From Henricia sp. BOLD:AAB3569 (Eukaryota > Echinodermata > Asteroidea > Spinulosida > Echinasteridae), in contig JBBELK010000517.1 of assembly GCA_037783545.1 (NCBI GenBank), positions 1,674,001 to 1,738,000 of the forward strand: 64,000 nt of DNA, read 5' to 3'. The translations under genes were made by a program, and so were the position numbers. This document shows positions 11,541 through 59,864 of this stretch, one piece after another; position 1 is the stretch's first letter, and every line of letters starts with the position of its first letter. Under the pieces are notes generated by a model. The model did not search any database and had not been told where the DNA came from. It was given only the letters and a program-made list of their open reading frames with translations.

Positions 11541-14500
11541 TCAGGGAAAGGCAATGCCGTAAAACCCATGGTCTGGTGTATTGAAACACTTGTAAGAGCA
11601 GAGCAAGGCACGAATGGGCATCCGACCAGGGGAGTTTGTCAACTTAAGATCCTGAAACAGAAAGAAACAAATGGTGATAAAATCAGCACTGTAGTGAGTT
11701 TAGTTAAGCTATAGTCACACATTCCCGGTTTTGCGTCCCGGTGACGCTACAATTGGACTTCATAGTAAATCTTAGACCGTAGTCATGCTTACCAATTAAC
11801 TCTCTTCAATTGGCAACGTGTCCCGGAGTTTTCCGTCCAATACATGTTCTTTGGCAGGATCAACCGGGTAAATCGAAATCGTAAAAACCGAACAGGACCC
11901 TTAGGGCCGCAGGCATAGCCATAGTGGCTTGTACTAGTAGAGGGTCCGTACTGCCACCTTGCAAAATTTTATAGACCTTTATTACAGTGCGGCCATCTTC
12001 CCTTTTCTCCTATTAAAATGAACGTAATCAAAGCGAGGCTGGCAGAAACAAATAGTTTGGTCCCGTTTTGAAATTGGTCATTGTGTGCATCACAATGGCA
12101 CAGACGTTGCGTGATTAAGAGTGTGCAGCGTGGACGGTGATTCTCAACGGGAGATTACACGCGGTCGCGCAGACGCAATGATCGTACCCAACACGTTCTA
12201 TGGGGAACAAGACAAAGATGGACGCACCATAATAAAGGTCTATTGAAGCCAGGACATTTTTCTTGCTTCTTGAAGGCATTGGACTTCCCTGGTGGGATCG
12301 TGAGATCAGAAATTCATCTCGGTTTGAAGCCAAAACCGTGGTCAACCTTTAATAGCAGAGGGACACTGGGGCAAACCGGGAATGTGTGACAGGGCCCAAA
12401 ATTGTCAACATTGTCACGGTAGTACAGAGAGTATTTTTCAAGACCTTCTCACCCCCTTTGTATGCTTTGTGCGACTGAAAATTTGGACTGAACACAACAT
12501 CTGGTATGCTGCCTGATCACCATTTAAATGAAACAACCAAACTTGGGATGAGAGAAAAATCTTAAGGGCCTTATCGGGATTCGAAACAGAGACCTCTGAC
12601 TCACAAGGCAGATGCTCTACCAGCTGAGCTATAAGGCACAGTTGGTATACTCTAATAATACACCACAAACGTACATAAATGTGTTCCTTTGTTTGTCGTT
12701 CAGGAAATCAGGTTGATACTTTGCCTGTGGCCCAAGTTCGAATCCTGTCAGGTGTGGTGTATTGTTTTGGTCACCTTGTAGTAAGAGGGTATTGAAATTA
12801 AAATAAAACTGGATAACTTAACTTTTGAATATTATGTAAATGTATCTAGCTTCCTTCAATCTTGATATTGTGTTTTCGAGTATTTTTAAAGGTCTTTACT
12901 TGCTACCATGCATATGTACTAACCTTACGTCCATCCACGAAGCGCACACATTCCAACCACGTGTTGAGGAATGACGACCCACAGAGGGCACACTTGCTGG
13001 CCTGTGCCAACATGTCTCGGATGTTGGGATAGTGGCGTATGGCTCTGCGCATGTAAGACCACCTGCATTTTTTAAGAGGTAAAAACACAAAAATGTGAGT
13101 TCCTTAATTGATTTCTGAACAAAAGAACAATATTGTGTGGGTTTATGATATTACCATGTGAGCCTTTTCTGGTATTATTAGTATGTGTGGTATTGATAAG
13201 AACCAACCGTCAACATTTTGAATATAATTTTGCACTAAAATCTGGGAGGCAAAACACTACCAAATTCTAGGCGTTTTGTGATTCCTGTATCTATTAACAT
13301 TTAGAATTGTCGGTAACTTCCTGGAATCGCCAAAATAATGGGAATCGATTCCTCCAAAAGATGGAATACTGAGGATTTGCTCATGCCTGGTGTTACTGCA
13401 TCCAGTTACTTGTAATATAAATGGGTGATTTCTATACACAATAGTTCTTGGGAAAATACTGGAAATAACTCCTTAAAAAGATGAAATCAAAATTCTGTTT
13501 CCAAATCAACTACGGTGAGGATTTGCTCTGGTATATGGGTCTTTCTATAAATTAGGGGTCCAATGTTGGTGTCCCCCGTTACATTTTACATCTCGTTTTT
13601 GTACATTCAGGACACATTCTTCAAATACTTTCCATCTCAAAGAGTGAGTACATAAAGTACAATTCATAAAAAATTGTTTAAAAGCCATTTTAATGATTTT
13701 TGTACGAAAAATAACACATCAGGTGTATCGGGGGACACTAAATGACACAATTTTGGACCCTTAATTTATAGAAAGACCCATATAGTTCATAGGGCAGGCT
13801 CATCTCAGATCCACTCAACACTTAAAAAACAGGAGATTCTTTTCATGTGTGACATGCAAGCAACACCGCAGAATTTGATGTGCCAAATTTTGAACAAGAA
13901 TACATGTAAGCATGTAGATAAATTTAATAAATAAGTGTTTGGTACTGCAAAATCGGAAAATAGTATTAAGTAACGACGAATTACTTTTCGACTTGCACTC
14001 GGAGCAAAATGCAAGAATGGCGTGGTGACGCTAACGAACAATAGTATAAGGCTAAAGGAATGACGTGTGCAGAATGCCGAGTGCTAATTGCGCATGCACA
14101 GTAGCGTGCTCCCTGCTGTTGTCGAGCTGACCAATTAGCGCTCAGCATTTTGCACACATCATTCCCGCCTTATACTATTGTTCGTTAGCTTCACCACGCC
14201 AGTCTTGCGTTTGCTCCGAGTGCAAGTCGAAAAGTGCTTTAGCATGAATTTGTCGTTACTTAATACTATTTTCCGATAAATTTAATAGTAATACACACTA
14301 AATAATCTGGTTTGAGTCTATGTGACAGTTTTTGCATTGATTTTGCTGTTTAATTTGCTGTTCTGACATGATTTTCATCTTGTCATTTGACTCTTTTTTG
14401 GTTTAGTTCCAAACTAACCTATCCTTGAGCTGTTTCATGATGTGTCTTGCAGTAATCTCCTGTGGAAAGAAGAAAACAAAATCTCTAGTTTGAAAAGTCT

Positions 14501-17500
14501 GTTTTGTCCATCACCGAGGTAGCTAGAGCCATTTTTTTCACACGTGAAAATCATTCTCGCACCATCAAAATACTTCCTCAGAACTGTAGAACATTATTAT
14601 TTAAAGACCTTGTTAAAGAAGCTTGTTCAGATTTTCCCCGAAAATAGCTTTCATTCTAACCTAACAATCATTTAAAATACCATCCATGGGAAGAAAACAG
14701 GAAATGCGCAATCTCCAATAGACCTTTTGGGGGTTTTCCCACACAATATGGAATTAGCATAAATTGGTACAGCGGACCTTTGACATGTATAGACCAGTTC
14801 CCGATCTTATCGCTTATTGCAGAATGCCATCTCTAGCGGGAACCAATCTATTCATGTTAAAGGTCCGCTGTACCAATTATGCTATTGAAAATTCCATTGT
14901 GTGCGGGAAAACCCCGAAAAGGTCTACTTGGATGTGGAAGCAAAAAGGTTGGTGTAATCACTGCACTGCTTATAGATGTAACCTGATAAATTAGTTTACT
15001 AATTTTTGACAATATCCTTAAAACTATACGGATTAAGGGAATGGAATTTCAGAATGGTAATGAGAAAAATATGATATCAAAATCTCAACACCCATGGATA
15101 AAATGAGGGTTCAAGAATGTGATCTGGACACGCTCCTTTAAAGGACAATATTGTTGGTGGCCCCTAACATGGCGCGGCCCATAATATGGCACTTTAATTT
15201 TTTTTCTTTTCTTGGCATAATAATCAATCTGTTACATTAACAGTTTAAAATAAGGAAAGAGATCTTACGCCATACATTTTACAGAGAAGATTTTTGTAAA
15301 TTGTGCAAATTTGCAGCAGGGAAACTGTTGAATGACATTAAAACTGCCTTTGAGTTAGTCATTACATAAAGTATGAACAAGTTTTGAAGCATGATAATTC
15401 CTTTACCTTTAATGTCAGGATTTCCTCCTCCTGTATTGAGTGGACAGGCAGAGCATCTAGTAGGGGATTCTCCTCACAGTAGAGTTCCTTCAAAGGAAGC
15501 TTGTGTAGCTAAAATATTTATAAAAAAAACTTTTAGAAAATAATAAGTTTTAAACTTCAAAGGTTTGGTGAAATTAGAAGTAGCAGCATTGCATTAGTTA
15601 CTTTAGGATTCCCAATAGCAATGAAATGTGACATTTGCTATTTCCTGGGAGAATTCTGCAATTGGCAGCCCTTGAACAGAAAATCTTTTTGGGGTAGTTC
15701 TCAATCTGATTAAAACTGCGGGATCATGAGCTCACCTCTGGGGCTGCGAGTATTAAGAACAGCCCTGTAAGTGCAGGTTCTCAGGGATTACTTCAGGCAG
15801 AGTGGCACACCCTGCCTCAGCGGCTCTTACGGAGCTTGGGGCAGTCAGCCTTGCCACAAGAGGTGGTCATACACGCTACTGACCAATTATAATGACATCT
15901 CTCGCCCTCTTCGATCTTTAAACACAGTTCTTATATAGCGCATTTCAGATCCGACGGATCTATCAATGCGCTTTCTGCATTATTACCCTGGTCATTGGGC
16001 TCAGTAATATCATTCCTTAATCCTTCTCAGCTCCCTGGGGAGTATACAGCCCCGGCTGCCTATTAGGCGCTCAACGGCTAATCAAACACATCAACTTTCG
16101 CTACCCTCACAGGTACCCATTTTGCTCCTGGGTGGAGAGAAGCAATGCGTGACAAAGTACCTTGCTCAAGGGTACACGCACCATGGATGGACCGGACCGG
16201 GATTCGAACCCACTACCTTTGGAACTAACCCAGGTTTTGAGTACGATCCGCTAGACCGCTCCGCCACAGCATCTTTCAATGATTTGCATTTTTTTTTAAC
16301 CGTATACATACCTCAGTGGGGAAAATCTTGATCTCATTTGCGGCTACATCGATAATCTCCAGATGGATCAGCTTCCCTAATCCCTCAGGGAGCTCCTTAA
16401 TCTTGTTCTTCTGTACGTGCAAGCGTGTAAGATTAACCAGGAATCCAATTTCTAGCGGAAGGCTCGTTAGCTGGTTCCCGGCAGCATGAAGCTCTGTCAG
16501 CTTACTGAGTGCGCACAGCTCAGACGGGAGACCAGTGAGCCGGTTGCCAGCAAGACTAAGGTACTGAAGATTAACCAATCTAGATACAAAATAACATGGA
16601 TAAATTTTTAAAAATAGGAACATTTAAGAACAGGACCAACAGCATTACCACACTACTCACAAAAAGTTAGGGATATTGGTGTGGTTCAATTATTGAATTT
16701 TTTTTCTTTTCAAATGACTGTTTTCAGTTCATTCATGTGACAAGGTGCGTCCGTCATGCAGATACAATTGTCTAATTATACACAAAATCATTCAAGCGGA
16801 ATGCATATCCTCAATAAAAAATGGATAATTTAACTTCATAATATTAGAAAAAAATGCAAATGTTATGGTAACTTACTGGTCCCCTATTATACTGTGTTTT
16901 GTGTCTTAACTTTATCTTCACAAATTATATCAAAACAAGCATAGTGTGACGATAGTCCTTGTTTAATAATCACACAAGCATTTCTCACCTATTAATAGCT
17001 GAAGGGATGACTTTGATTTGGTTGTTGTTTAAATTTAGAAAGGTTAGGCAGCGTAGATCACCTATGCAACAATATGAGGGAAAAAAATATGTATTTATCT
17101 CGAAGTGACTAGTAATATTGTTATGTACATAAGGCCTTCCTTTGCAAATGAAAAAGCTATTAAAATAGGTAACTCTTGAAATTAGGGGGCCAAAAGTGTG
17201 ACATTTAAAAATTGTTTAAGCCAACACTTTAAATTACTCATTTAAATTTTGTCAAAACAGTACTTGTATTTGTCAGATGTATGTTAATCCAAACTGGCAC
17301 TTCGCACTGTCAAACATAACTGGGACGCCAACAATTTCATTCAAATTTATACAAACCAATTTACATTTGCTGTTTCTGACAACTAAAGCCCACCACACAC
17401 CTTTGCAATTTATTGGATAATCGGATCATCGGACCACTTACCAGAAAGGTGTGCGCTGAAACAATTCGGGCCGGTCTAACCGTACACCATAGACCGGAGC

Positions 17501-18515
17501 AAATCAAACTTGTTTGATTTTTCCGGATCCGATGGTCAGTAAATCGCAAAGGTGTGCGATTGATTATAACATGTTAATTGACGCATGAGAAGACATTTTT
17601 AGCCAAATGTCCCCTGAAATTAATTCCTGTTTTTAACTTATCTTTTCAACACCAAACATTTTGGACTAGAATTACCAAAATACATTTTGCAACACAAATG
17701 AACTACCAATATAACAGTCAATTTATCAAAATAAAATGCATAATATTTAAAAGTTTGCTTTTTCATTGTAAATTTGAGCTTTTGTTTTGCAAAAATGTAG
17801 GCTAATCAACACACATACTGTAGCAGAAATACTAACCAAATATCTTGGCATCTATTGCTTTGATCTGGTTGCCAAACAGATGCAGCTTTTCCAGGGAATG
17901 GAGCGTGGCAAGGGGTTCTGGTAGTTTCTCAAGACAGTTGTTACCCAGATTTAAAACTGTCAACTGCAATTAAACATGGGAAAATTGTACTTTACATTTT
18001 TTGACTTAATAGGTCAGTACAATGATTCTTAAAGCCCCAGTAAATAATTAGCAGTTACCATAACAAGCGAAGGAACATGGCTGTTGTCCATGCAACTGCT
18101 CACGCCGTAATTTTGTGCATTACATTATGCGGTAATTTTATCATTTTATTTATCTCAGAAATGCAACATTTCCAACAAAAGTGCAAGTGGGAAGTATATC
18201 TTAGAATTGGATGATCTGTTGATTCCAAGAGGTAATTTCATTCAAATCTTTGTTCAATGTATAGGAAAAAAATACCACATGCTGTTTTGAAAATTAAAGG
18301 AAAAGTTTCGCATGTTTTCTTATTTATTATTTGTATACCTTTGTCAAACTGCTAATTTCAGTGGGAAGATCACATATTCTATTGTTTTTTAACTGAAGGT
18401 TATTAACAGTACTAAGTTTGCCAATCACACGTGGTACTTGTGTGATGTTTTTACTCGACAAATTTAGAGATTTTGGCTGTCCTTTCAAAGCTCTTAGAAG
18501 CAAAGTGTCTGCCAT
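11541..18515 (-). CDS. LRRC69: Leucine-rich repeat-containing protein 69
   Basis: Likely a soluble LRR scaffold of unknown partner. Minus-strand coding exons in order: 18339-18515, 17837-17963, 16989-17061, 16312-16579, 15407-15508, 14419-14459, 12924-13062 and 11541-11651 (stop TGA). They total 1038 nt, or 345 residues, close to human LRRC69. All introns are GT-AG and the phases fit. The N-terminus MADTLLLRALKGQPK matches the family start (L-L-x-RALKG), which fixes the ATG. About eight LRRs of the LPxxLxxLxxLxxLxLxxN type follow (residues ~15-240). After the LRRs come EITARHIMKQL and then HYPNIRDML, CALCGSSFLNTWLECVRF and LLCSYKCF, the diagnostic C-terminal block of the family. CxxC and CxxxC could bind a metal ion (inference). 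The final residues are GFYGIAFP. It lies head-to-head with DHX38 and tail-to-tail with FEN1. Confidence 0.93.
11712..12391. repeat. MITE with TAGTCACACATTCCCGG ends, containing a second MITE
   Basis: Left TAGTCACACATTCCCGGTTT, right AAACCGGGAATGTGTGACA. Inside it, 11971-12242 has its own ends (TAGACCTTTATTA/TAATAAAGGTCTA), a later insertion. It lies in the last LRRC69 intron. Confidence 0.65.
12568..12637 (-). repeat. tRNA-like sequence (SINE head or tRNA pseudogene)
   Basis: 70 nt with a perfect 7-bp acceptor pair (GCCTTAT/ATAAGGC), box A-like TAGCTCAGCTGGTAGAGC and box B-like GTTTCGAATCC. The T-stem and anticodon stem mispair, so a working tRNA is unlikely. Confidence 0.45.
13532..13784. 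repeat. MITE, TATATGGGTCTTTCTATAAA ends
   Basis: The left end is mirrored at 13760-13784; the inner GTGTCCCCCG/CGGGGGACAC also pairs. It lies in LRRC69 intron 6 (minus-strand order). Confidence 0.7.
13952..14278. repeat. Long-arm foldback element (~150-bp arms)
   Basis: ATCGGAAAATAGTATTAAGT at the left pairs with the right end, and pairing continues through TTCGACTTGCACTCGGAGC and beyond. A half-copy occurs at 28632-28827 in DHX38 intron 6. Confidence 0.75.
14717..14926. repeat. Foldback element, AATAGACCTTTTGGGG ends
   Basis: Left arm (14717-14790) and right arm (14858-14926) are reverse complements, including TGGTACAGCGGACCTTT/AAAGGTCCGCTGTACCA. Confidence 0.75.
15655..15905. other. GC-richer block of unknown nature in an LRRC69 intron
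   Basis: More GC-rich than its surroundings, with short self-complementary pieces, no open frame of note and no match to the other repeats here. It ends where a SINE begins. Could be an unrecognised repeat. Confidence 0.3.
15924..16270 (-). repeat. Full-length tRNA-derived SINE
   Basis: Reading leftward: a tRNA head (GAGCGGTCTAGCGGATCG, box B GTTCGAATCCCGGTC), then a body shared with 27240-27595 (GGTACCTG, CCCCAGGGAGCTGAG) and the GCGCTATATAAGAA tail block at 15924-15950. Confidence 0.7.
17387..17561. repeat. Weak inverted repeat with CACACCTTTGC motif
   Basis: CACACACCTTTGCAATTTA is mirrored by AAATCGCAAAGGTGTGCG, with two further internal copies of AGGTGTGCG. Short diverged MITE in LRRC69 intron 2. 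Confidence 0.45.
18100..18290. repeat. Half-copy of MITE family E
   Basis: Shares TTGTGCATTAC, TTTATTTATCTCAGAAATG and GGGAAGTATATCTTAGAATT with the full element at 20941-21327, but only the right half is present. Confidence 0.65.
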
Positions 18516-18984
18516 TGCATTGCTATGAAAAACTTCGTTGCTATAAACGTAGTATGGATCCTCCACAACAACGATAATAATGATGTACAGAGAACAGCAG
18601 GAACAAGACTCAAAACCGTCGAGATGAAGAGCGCCACCAATAGTTTGACAAAAGCAAGTCATCCAACCGTGTTGTCCGATACCCTGACTTATGAATGTGC
18701 ATCCCTTACTGTCCGATTGTTAGAAGGCAGACTATTTACTTATTGCGTTGAAAAACAAGAAACGTTTCGTTCAGCACGCATGTTTACGTTTTTAGCTAAC
18801 TTAGCGCAGCAGTTTAGCGGTAAGACTAAAAATGAGAAGTTGATATTTTTCTTTAAAATGACGGAAAGAATTGAGTAGTTGATCATTGAAGTCGAGTTGG
18901 TACAACGGTCGAGTTGGTTCGGGTCGAGTTGGCAAACGGTCGAGTTTGATTGAGTCAACCAAACTTTTCTAAGGGAAATTTATA

Positions 18985-19179
18985 AAACCCGGAGGTCGGA
19001 GGTGGTCGGAGGTACCCAAAGGTACCCGGAGGTAGATTGTTTTTGCTAACGTGTAGTTGGTGCGTTGACGGTGGCCCGGAGCTACGCAGTATTAAAATAA
19101 CAAGCCGGAGGTAGGTTGTAGCATGTACTACACGGTCACAACAAATTCTACCTCCGGGTTACCTCCGACCTCCGGGTTT
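18985..19179. repeat. Inverted-repeat element with GGAGGT motifs
   Basis: AAACCCGGAGGTCGGAGGT at the left is mirrored at the right end. GGAGGTA or its complement recurs several times between the arms. Confidence 0.7.
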
Positions 19180-19320
19180 CAACGACACCCTTTTCTAAGT
19201 AAGTGTGTCCTCACAAAATCCTAAAATGTTCTCACTCCTAAATTTGGGTTTTTCCATCAAACCTGCACTTACTGATTGATGAGTCATTTAAAAAAAGAAA
19301 TTCCGATCGACTTCTAGAAA

Positions 19321-19751
19321 TAGTGTTGTAGTCGAGTCACCAAAATCGAGTCCCAGGTCACTAGCCTCGAGTTCGAGTCTTGAGTCATTAGCCTCGAGTC
19401 CGAGTCACAACTCACTATCCACGAGTCCGAGTCACGAGTCACTCGTTCGCCAAATTAATGAAACTGAATCTAGGCCTACTATAGTTTTGTTCACACAATT
19501 TGTGAAATGTTGTGGTGCTCGTGCGCTCAGTGTACATAATCACGCGTCGTAGTGTGTTTTCCCCAAGAATCCTGCATTAAGCGCGCAAATATATATTTTT
19601 TTATCTTTTTTGAAATATGTGACTCGTGAGTCACGAGTCACCATGTTCGAGTCCGAGTCATCATGGTCGTGTCTGAGTCGAGTCTGAGTCACGAAAAATG
19701 TGACTCGAGTCGGACTCGAGTCTGAGTCCTGGACTCGAGTACTACCACACT
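19321..19751. repeat. CGAGTC/GACTCG-rich inverted-repeat element
   Basis: The ends (AGTGTTGTAGTCGAGTC/GACTCGAGTACTACCACACT) are inverted. The pentamer GAGTC or its complement recurs dozens of times in two clusters (19330-19445, 19618-19740) around an ordinary AT-rich centre. Confidence 0.65.
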
Positions 19752-20124
19752 GCTTAGATAACATGGAAAGAATTTACAAGTTGGACGTCACAGAAATTAG
19801 TAAGGCCTCGTGTACAAAACATATGAGACTGGCTGAAAAATATCTAAGTTTGGTATTTTTTTACTTTATGTCACAACTGGAAATGGAATTAAAAGAAAAT
19901 AATTATTGGAATCGATAGCTTGGATGATTCTAAAATACCTTTACCACTGACATTTCTGTCGCAAATGTTGTGTTTTCAAGAAAAAAAAAAAAATGCCCGC
20001 CTGCATTTATGAAACATGTAAAATAACTGGTAGTTATTGCCGAACAGCCTGTCACGGGGCATGAATTTGAATTTTCATGTTATTTCAAAACATCTTATCT
20101 CCAGTCTGTACTTTAGACATCTAA

Positions 20125-20134
20125 AAGTAAAACA

Positions 20135-20140
<6 letters not shown>
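20125..20140 (+). promoter_or_regulatory. DHX38 translation start context
   Basis: The start context is AAAACAATGTCG, with A at -3. The encoded [13 protein letters not shown] aligns with the family N-terminus. An overlapping ATG in another frame (20037) starts a 154-residue frame with no family match. Confidence 0.7.
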
Positions 20141-57580
<37,440 letters not shown>

Positions 57581-57591
57581 GAGGTTGTTTC

Positions 57592-58044
57592 TCAATGATT
57601 TCCCCCGTCATCAAAGAAACCAAAGATATATTGGCTTGCCAAGAGGTACTGTTCGGCTGCTGCTTTATTTAAAGGCCTGTAGATGATCTGTTTTTGAGCG
57701 ATTCTGCGAGTAAAACCATTATAAATCAAAAGAAAGACATCAACAAACTCATCCGAAGAAATTTCAGCTTTGTCAAATGTACCACGTTTAAAAAAACCAT
57801 GAAAATCCATATGCGTTTTCCTGGTCTTGGCGGGGTGTTTCAAATATTCGTTCTCAGTTGATCGGGTACTATATGTGGCTTGCGTCATGCACTCTGTGTC
57901 GCACATACTGCGTGTGCGCGCGATCCATAAAAATGCATCGCGTTGGAACACGCACCCAGAGTACAAAGCGCCCATGCATTTTGGACCGCGTAGATGCGAA
58001 CCAAAAATAAGTAAATCGTTTGCAAACGATCTAAATAATTTCAT
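57592..58044 (-). CDS. Unsupported 150-residue open frame
   Basis: Open frame from ATG to stop, opposite to and 12 bp beyond the DHX38 stop. I recognise no domain; composition is ordinary and no signal peptide or membrane segment is evident. It overlaps what may be a decayed TTAA-flanked element (57669-58200). It may be chance: in 64 kb of repeat-rich DNA one or two such frames are expected. Confidence 0.12.
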   Translation of the reverse strand: MKLFRSFANDLLIFGSHLRGPKCMGALYSGCVFQRDAFLWIARTRSMCDTECMTQATYSTRSTENEYLKHPAKTRKTHMDFHGFFKRGTFDKAEISSDEFVDVFLLIYNGFTRRIAQKQIIYRPLNKAAAEQYLLASQYIFGFFDDGGNH

Positions 58045-58260
58045 CTTTACGGATTATTTTCTGGTAAAATTATATCATTTTGAGCGAAAACCTTTCATTG
58101 GATAGTTGCTATTAATTCAATCTTTACTTTCAGAACTTTTCCCCTGTAAACTCGTCGATTACTTTTTGGGGTCATTGCAAATGATCCACTGGGCCTTTAA
58201 TGGGTTTAATTAACTTTGATTCGCAGCCAGTAGGCTGAATTGCATGCAGGTTACAAGTAT

Positions 58261-58530
58261 CTTCCACCTACACATGAGATACATATGTGGGTGGCGTCAT
58301 TGGCAGCCGACGGCCAGAGACACCGGAGAATTCCTTACTCTTCACAAAAGAGTGCTCTGGGATATTTTAAGTGTATTATACAACAAACTGGACGAACGGC
58401 TATACGTCCCTTCCAAAGGATGGAGCTAGTGTGTTTAAGCGCCTTGCTCAAGGGTATCGAACCCACAACCCCAAGTTTTCACCCGAGTGTTGTGAGTCAG
58501 TGACCCAAACCACTCGGCCACAGTACCCCC
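58261..58530 (-). repeat. tRNA-derived SINE copy
   Basis: TTCCACCTACACATGAGATAC, CAGAGACACCGGAGAATTCC, GCGCCTTGCTCAAGGG and a tRNA head ending ACCACTCGGCCACAGTACC. Reverse orientation relative to 44357. Confidence 0.65.
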
Positions 58531-58743
58531 ACGAAGGATCATCCCATCAATATGTTTCAGAACATGAGACCCAAAACTTTATTTGAAAATGGTAGGCTTT
58601 TTTAGAGTCGAGCAAAGAATCCTGAAAGTTTTTTTAAGTGCAATTTTTTGTAAAGAAGATTATTTGGCAAATAATGTACTGTGTCCCTAAAACATTTTTG
58701 AGAAAAAATTAAGATAAACTAAAAGTCATTTCACTTCACCACA

Positions 58744-59107
58744 ACCATACTCAACAAAAAAAAAGGAAACGCACACAATTGCTGAGTTTGGGCAGTCTGT
58801 TCTTGACACGGGTTAACTCGTTCTTGCGCCCGAACGACAAGAACACAACCTGAGAACACTGCACTCATATCACCACGCACCAATCGAGAACAAGCTACCC
58901 GTGTGAAGAACAGTCCCTCGACCTCAACCCTATTGTCTGAAATGTTGAGATATTCGTAAAATTTACATAGCACAATCCCAGACAATTGGTACAGATGAAA
59001 TTTACAATGCTTCACATAAATGGTGTGAAGTTTCGATGATCAGTGGTGGCTAATTTGCAAAATATTGGCAGTTGCAAAAATGCGTTTCTTTTTTTGTGGA
59101 GTGTACC
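58744..59107. repeat. Inverted-repeat element related by its termini to the long-arm elements
   Basis: ACTCAACAAAAAAAAGGAAAC at the left, GTTTCTTTTTTTGTGGAGTG at the right, with ATAC/GTAC flanks. Only the outer ~25 bp pair. Confidence 0.5.
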
Positions 59108-59795
59108 TGTGATGGTTTCCCCATTACCACCGTGTTTTAGTTATACCAACAAATATTTATACTGAACACATTTTCTTTTTACAACAGTATCCTCAATTTA
59201 ATATTCGTTTTCTCTACATCTCTTGTACATGTACAACTAATCATTATAAACTATTTTTTCTATACAGGTTTCTAAAACAAAAACGAATGGCTTAGAAAGT
59301 GGGGTTGCATTAACCCATGACCGCTTTCCCAAATCTCAAGATCTAAACAGTGTCTTTTAGAGGAACTTAAGGCCTTTTCCCAGAACACATTAACCCCAAG
59401 ACTAACCGGAAAGTTAAAAAAAGAAAAATAAATCCTGAAATTAAGTGGGTTATCAAGTTTCATTCTGATGATAAATTGGGGGATTGCAAATTATCCGGGT
59501 TAACTACCCAAAAATGTTGTCCTGGATAACCTTTAGCACTGGTTCAAATGTGGGTTTAACACACTCTAAGGGACAGTACATCTTGGTACATTTGAGGAAG
59601 AATAAAATATATTTTTTAGTGATTGTTGGTGGTCGCATCGCCAAACACAAGTTTTCTTGCAATTGAAAACATATCACTGTGATTTTACACAACAGTTTAC
59701 ACTATTGTTCATCTGTTTGACAATAATTTAACAAAAGCAATATGCGTTGTGCTGGTTTCACCACAGAAATAAGACAGCCGAACAAAAATCATATG

Positions 59796-59864
59796 GTCCT
59801 TTTCGGGATTCGAACCCGAGACATCTGGCAAGCCTAATGCTCGCTCTACCTGCCGAGTATGAGG
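59796..59864 (-). repeat. tRNA-like sequence
   Basis: Perfect T-arm TCGGG-TTCGAAT-CCCGA and box A-like GGCAGGTAGAGCGAGC. The acceptor stem pairs poorly, so this is probably a SINE head or pseudogene. Confidence 0.4.

Larger units (their letters stand above)
18516..20134. promoter_or_regulatory. Head-to-head LRRC69/DHX38 intergenic region, probable bidirectional promoter
   Basis: The 1.6 kb between the two start codons must contain both 5' UTRs and promoters. No coding exon is evident. It holds a CGAGTTGG repeat run (18884-18950), an inverted-repeat element (18985-19179), a GAGTC-rich inverted-repeat element (19321-19751) and a fragment of MITE family E (about 19919-19985). The least repetitive parts, nearest each ATG (18516-18880 and 20000-20134), are the best candidates for core promoters. 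No TATA box is certain. Confidence 0.55.

Noticed and set aside
16122..16331. 69-residue open frame
   Set aside because: Read from the tRNA head of a SINE; not a gene.
18516..18662. N-terminal extension of LRRC69 to an upstream ATG
   Set aside because: The extension is low-complexity and unlike the family; the MADTLLLRALKG start aligns with known LRRC69 N-termini.
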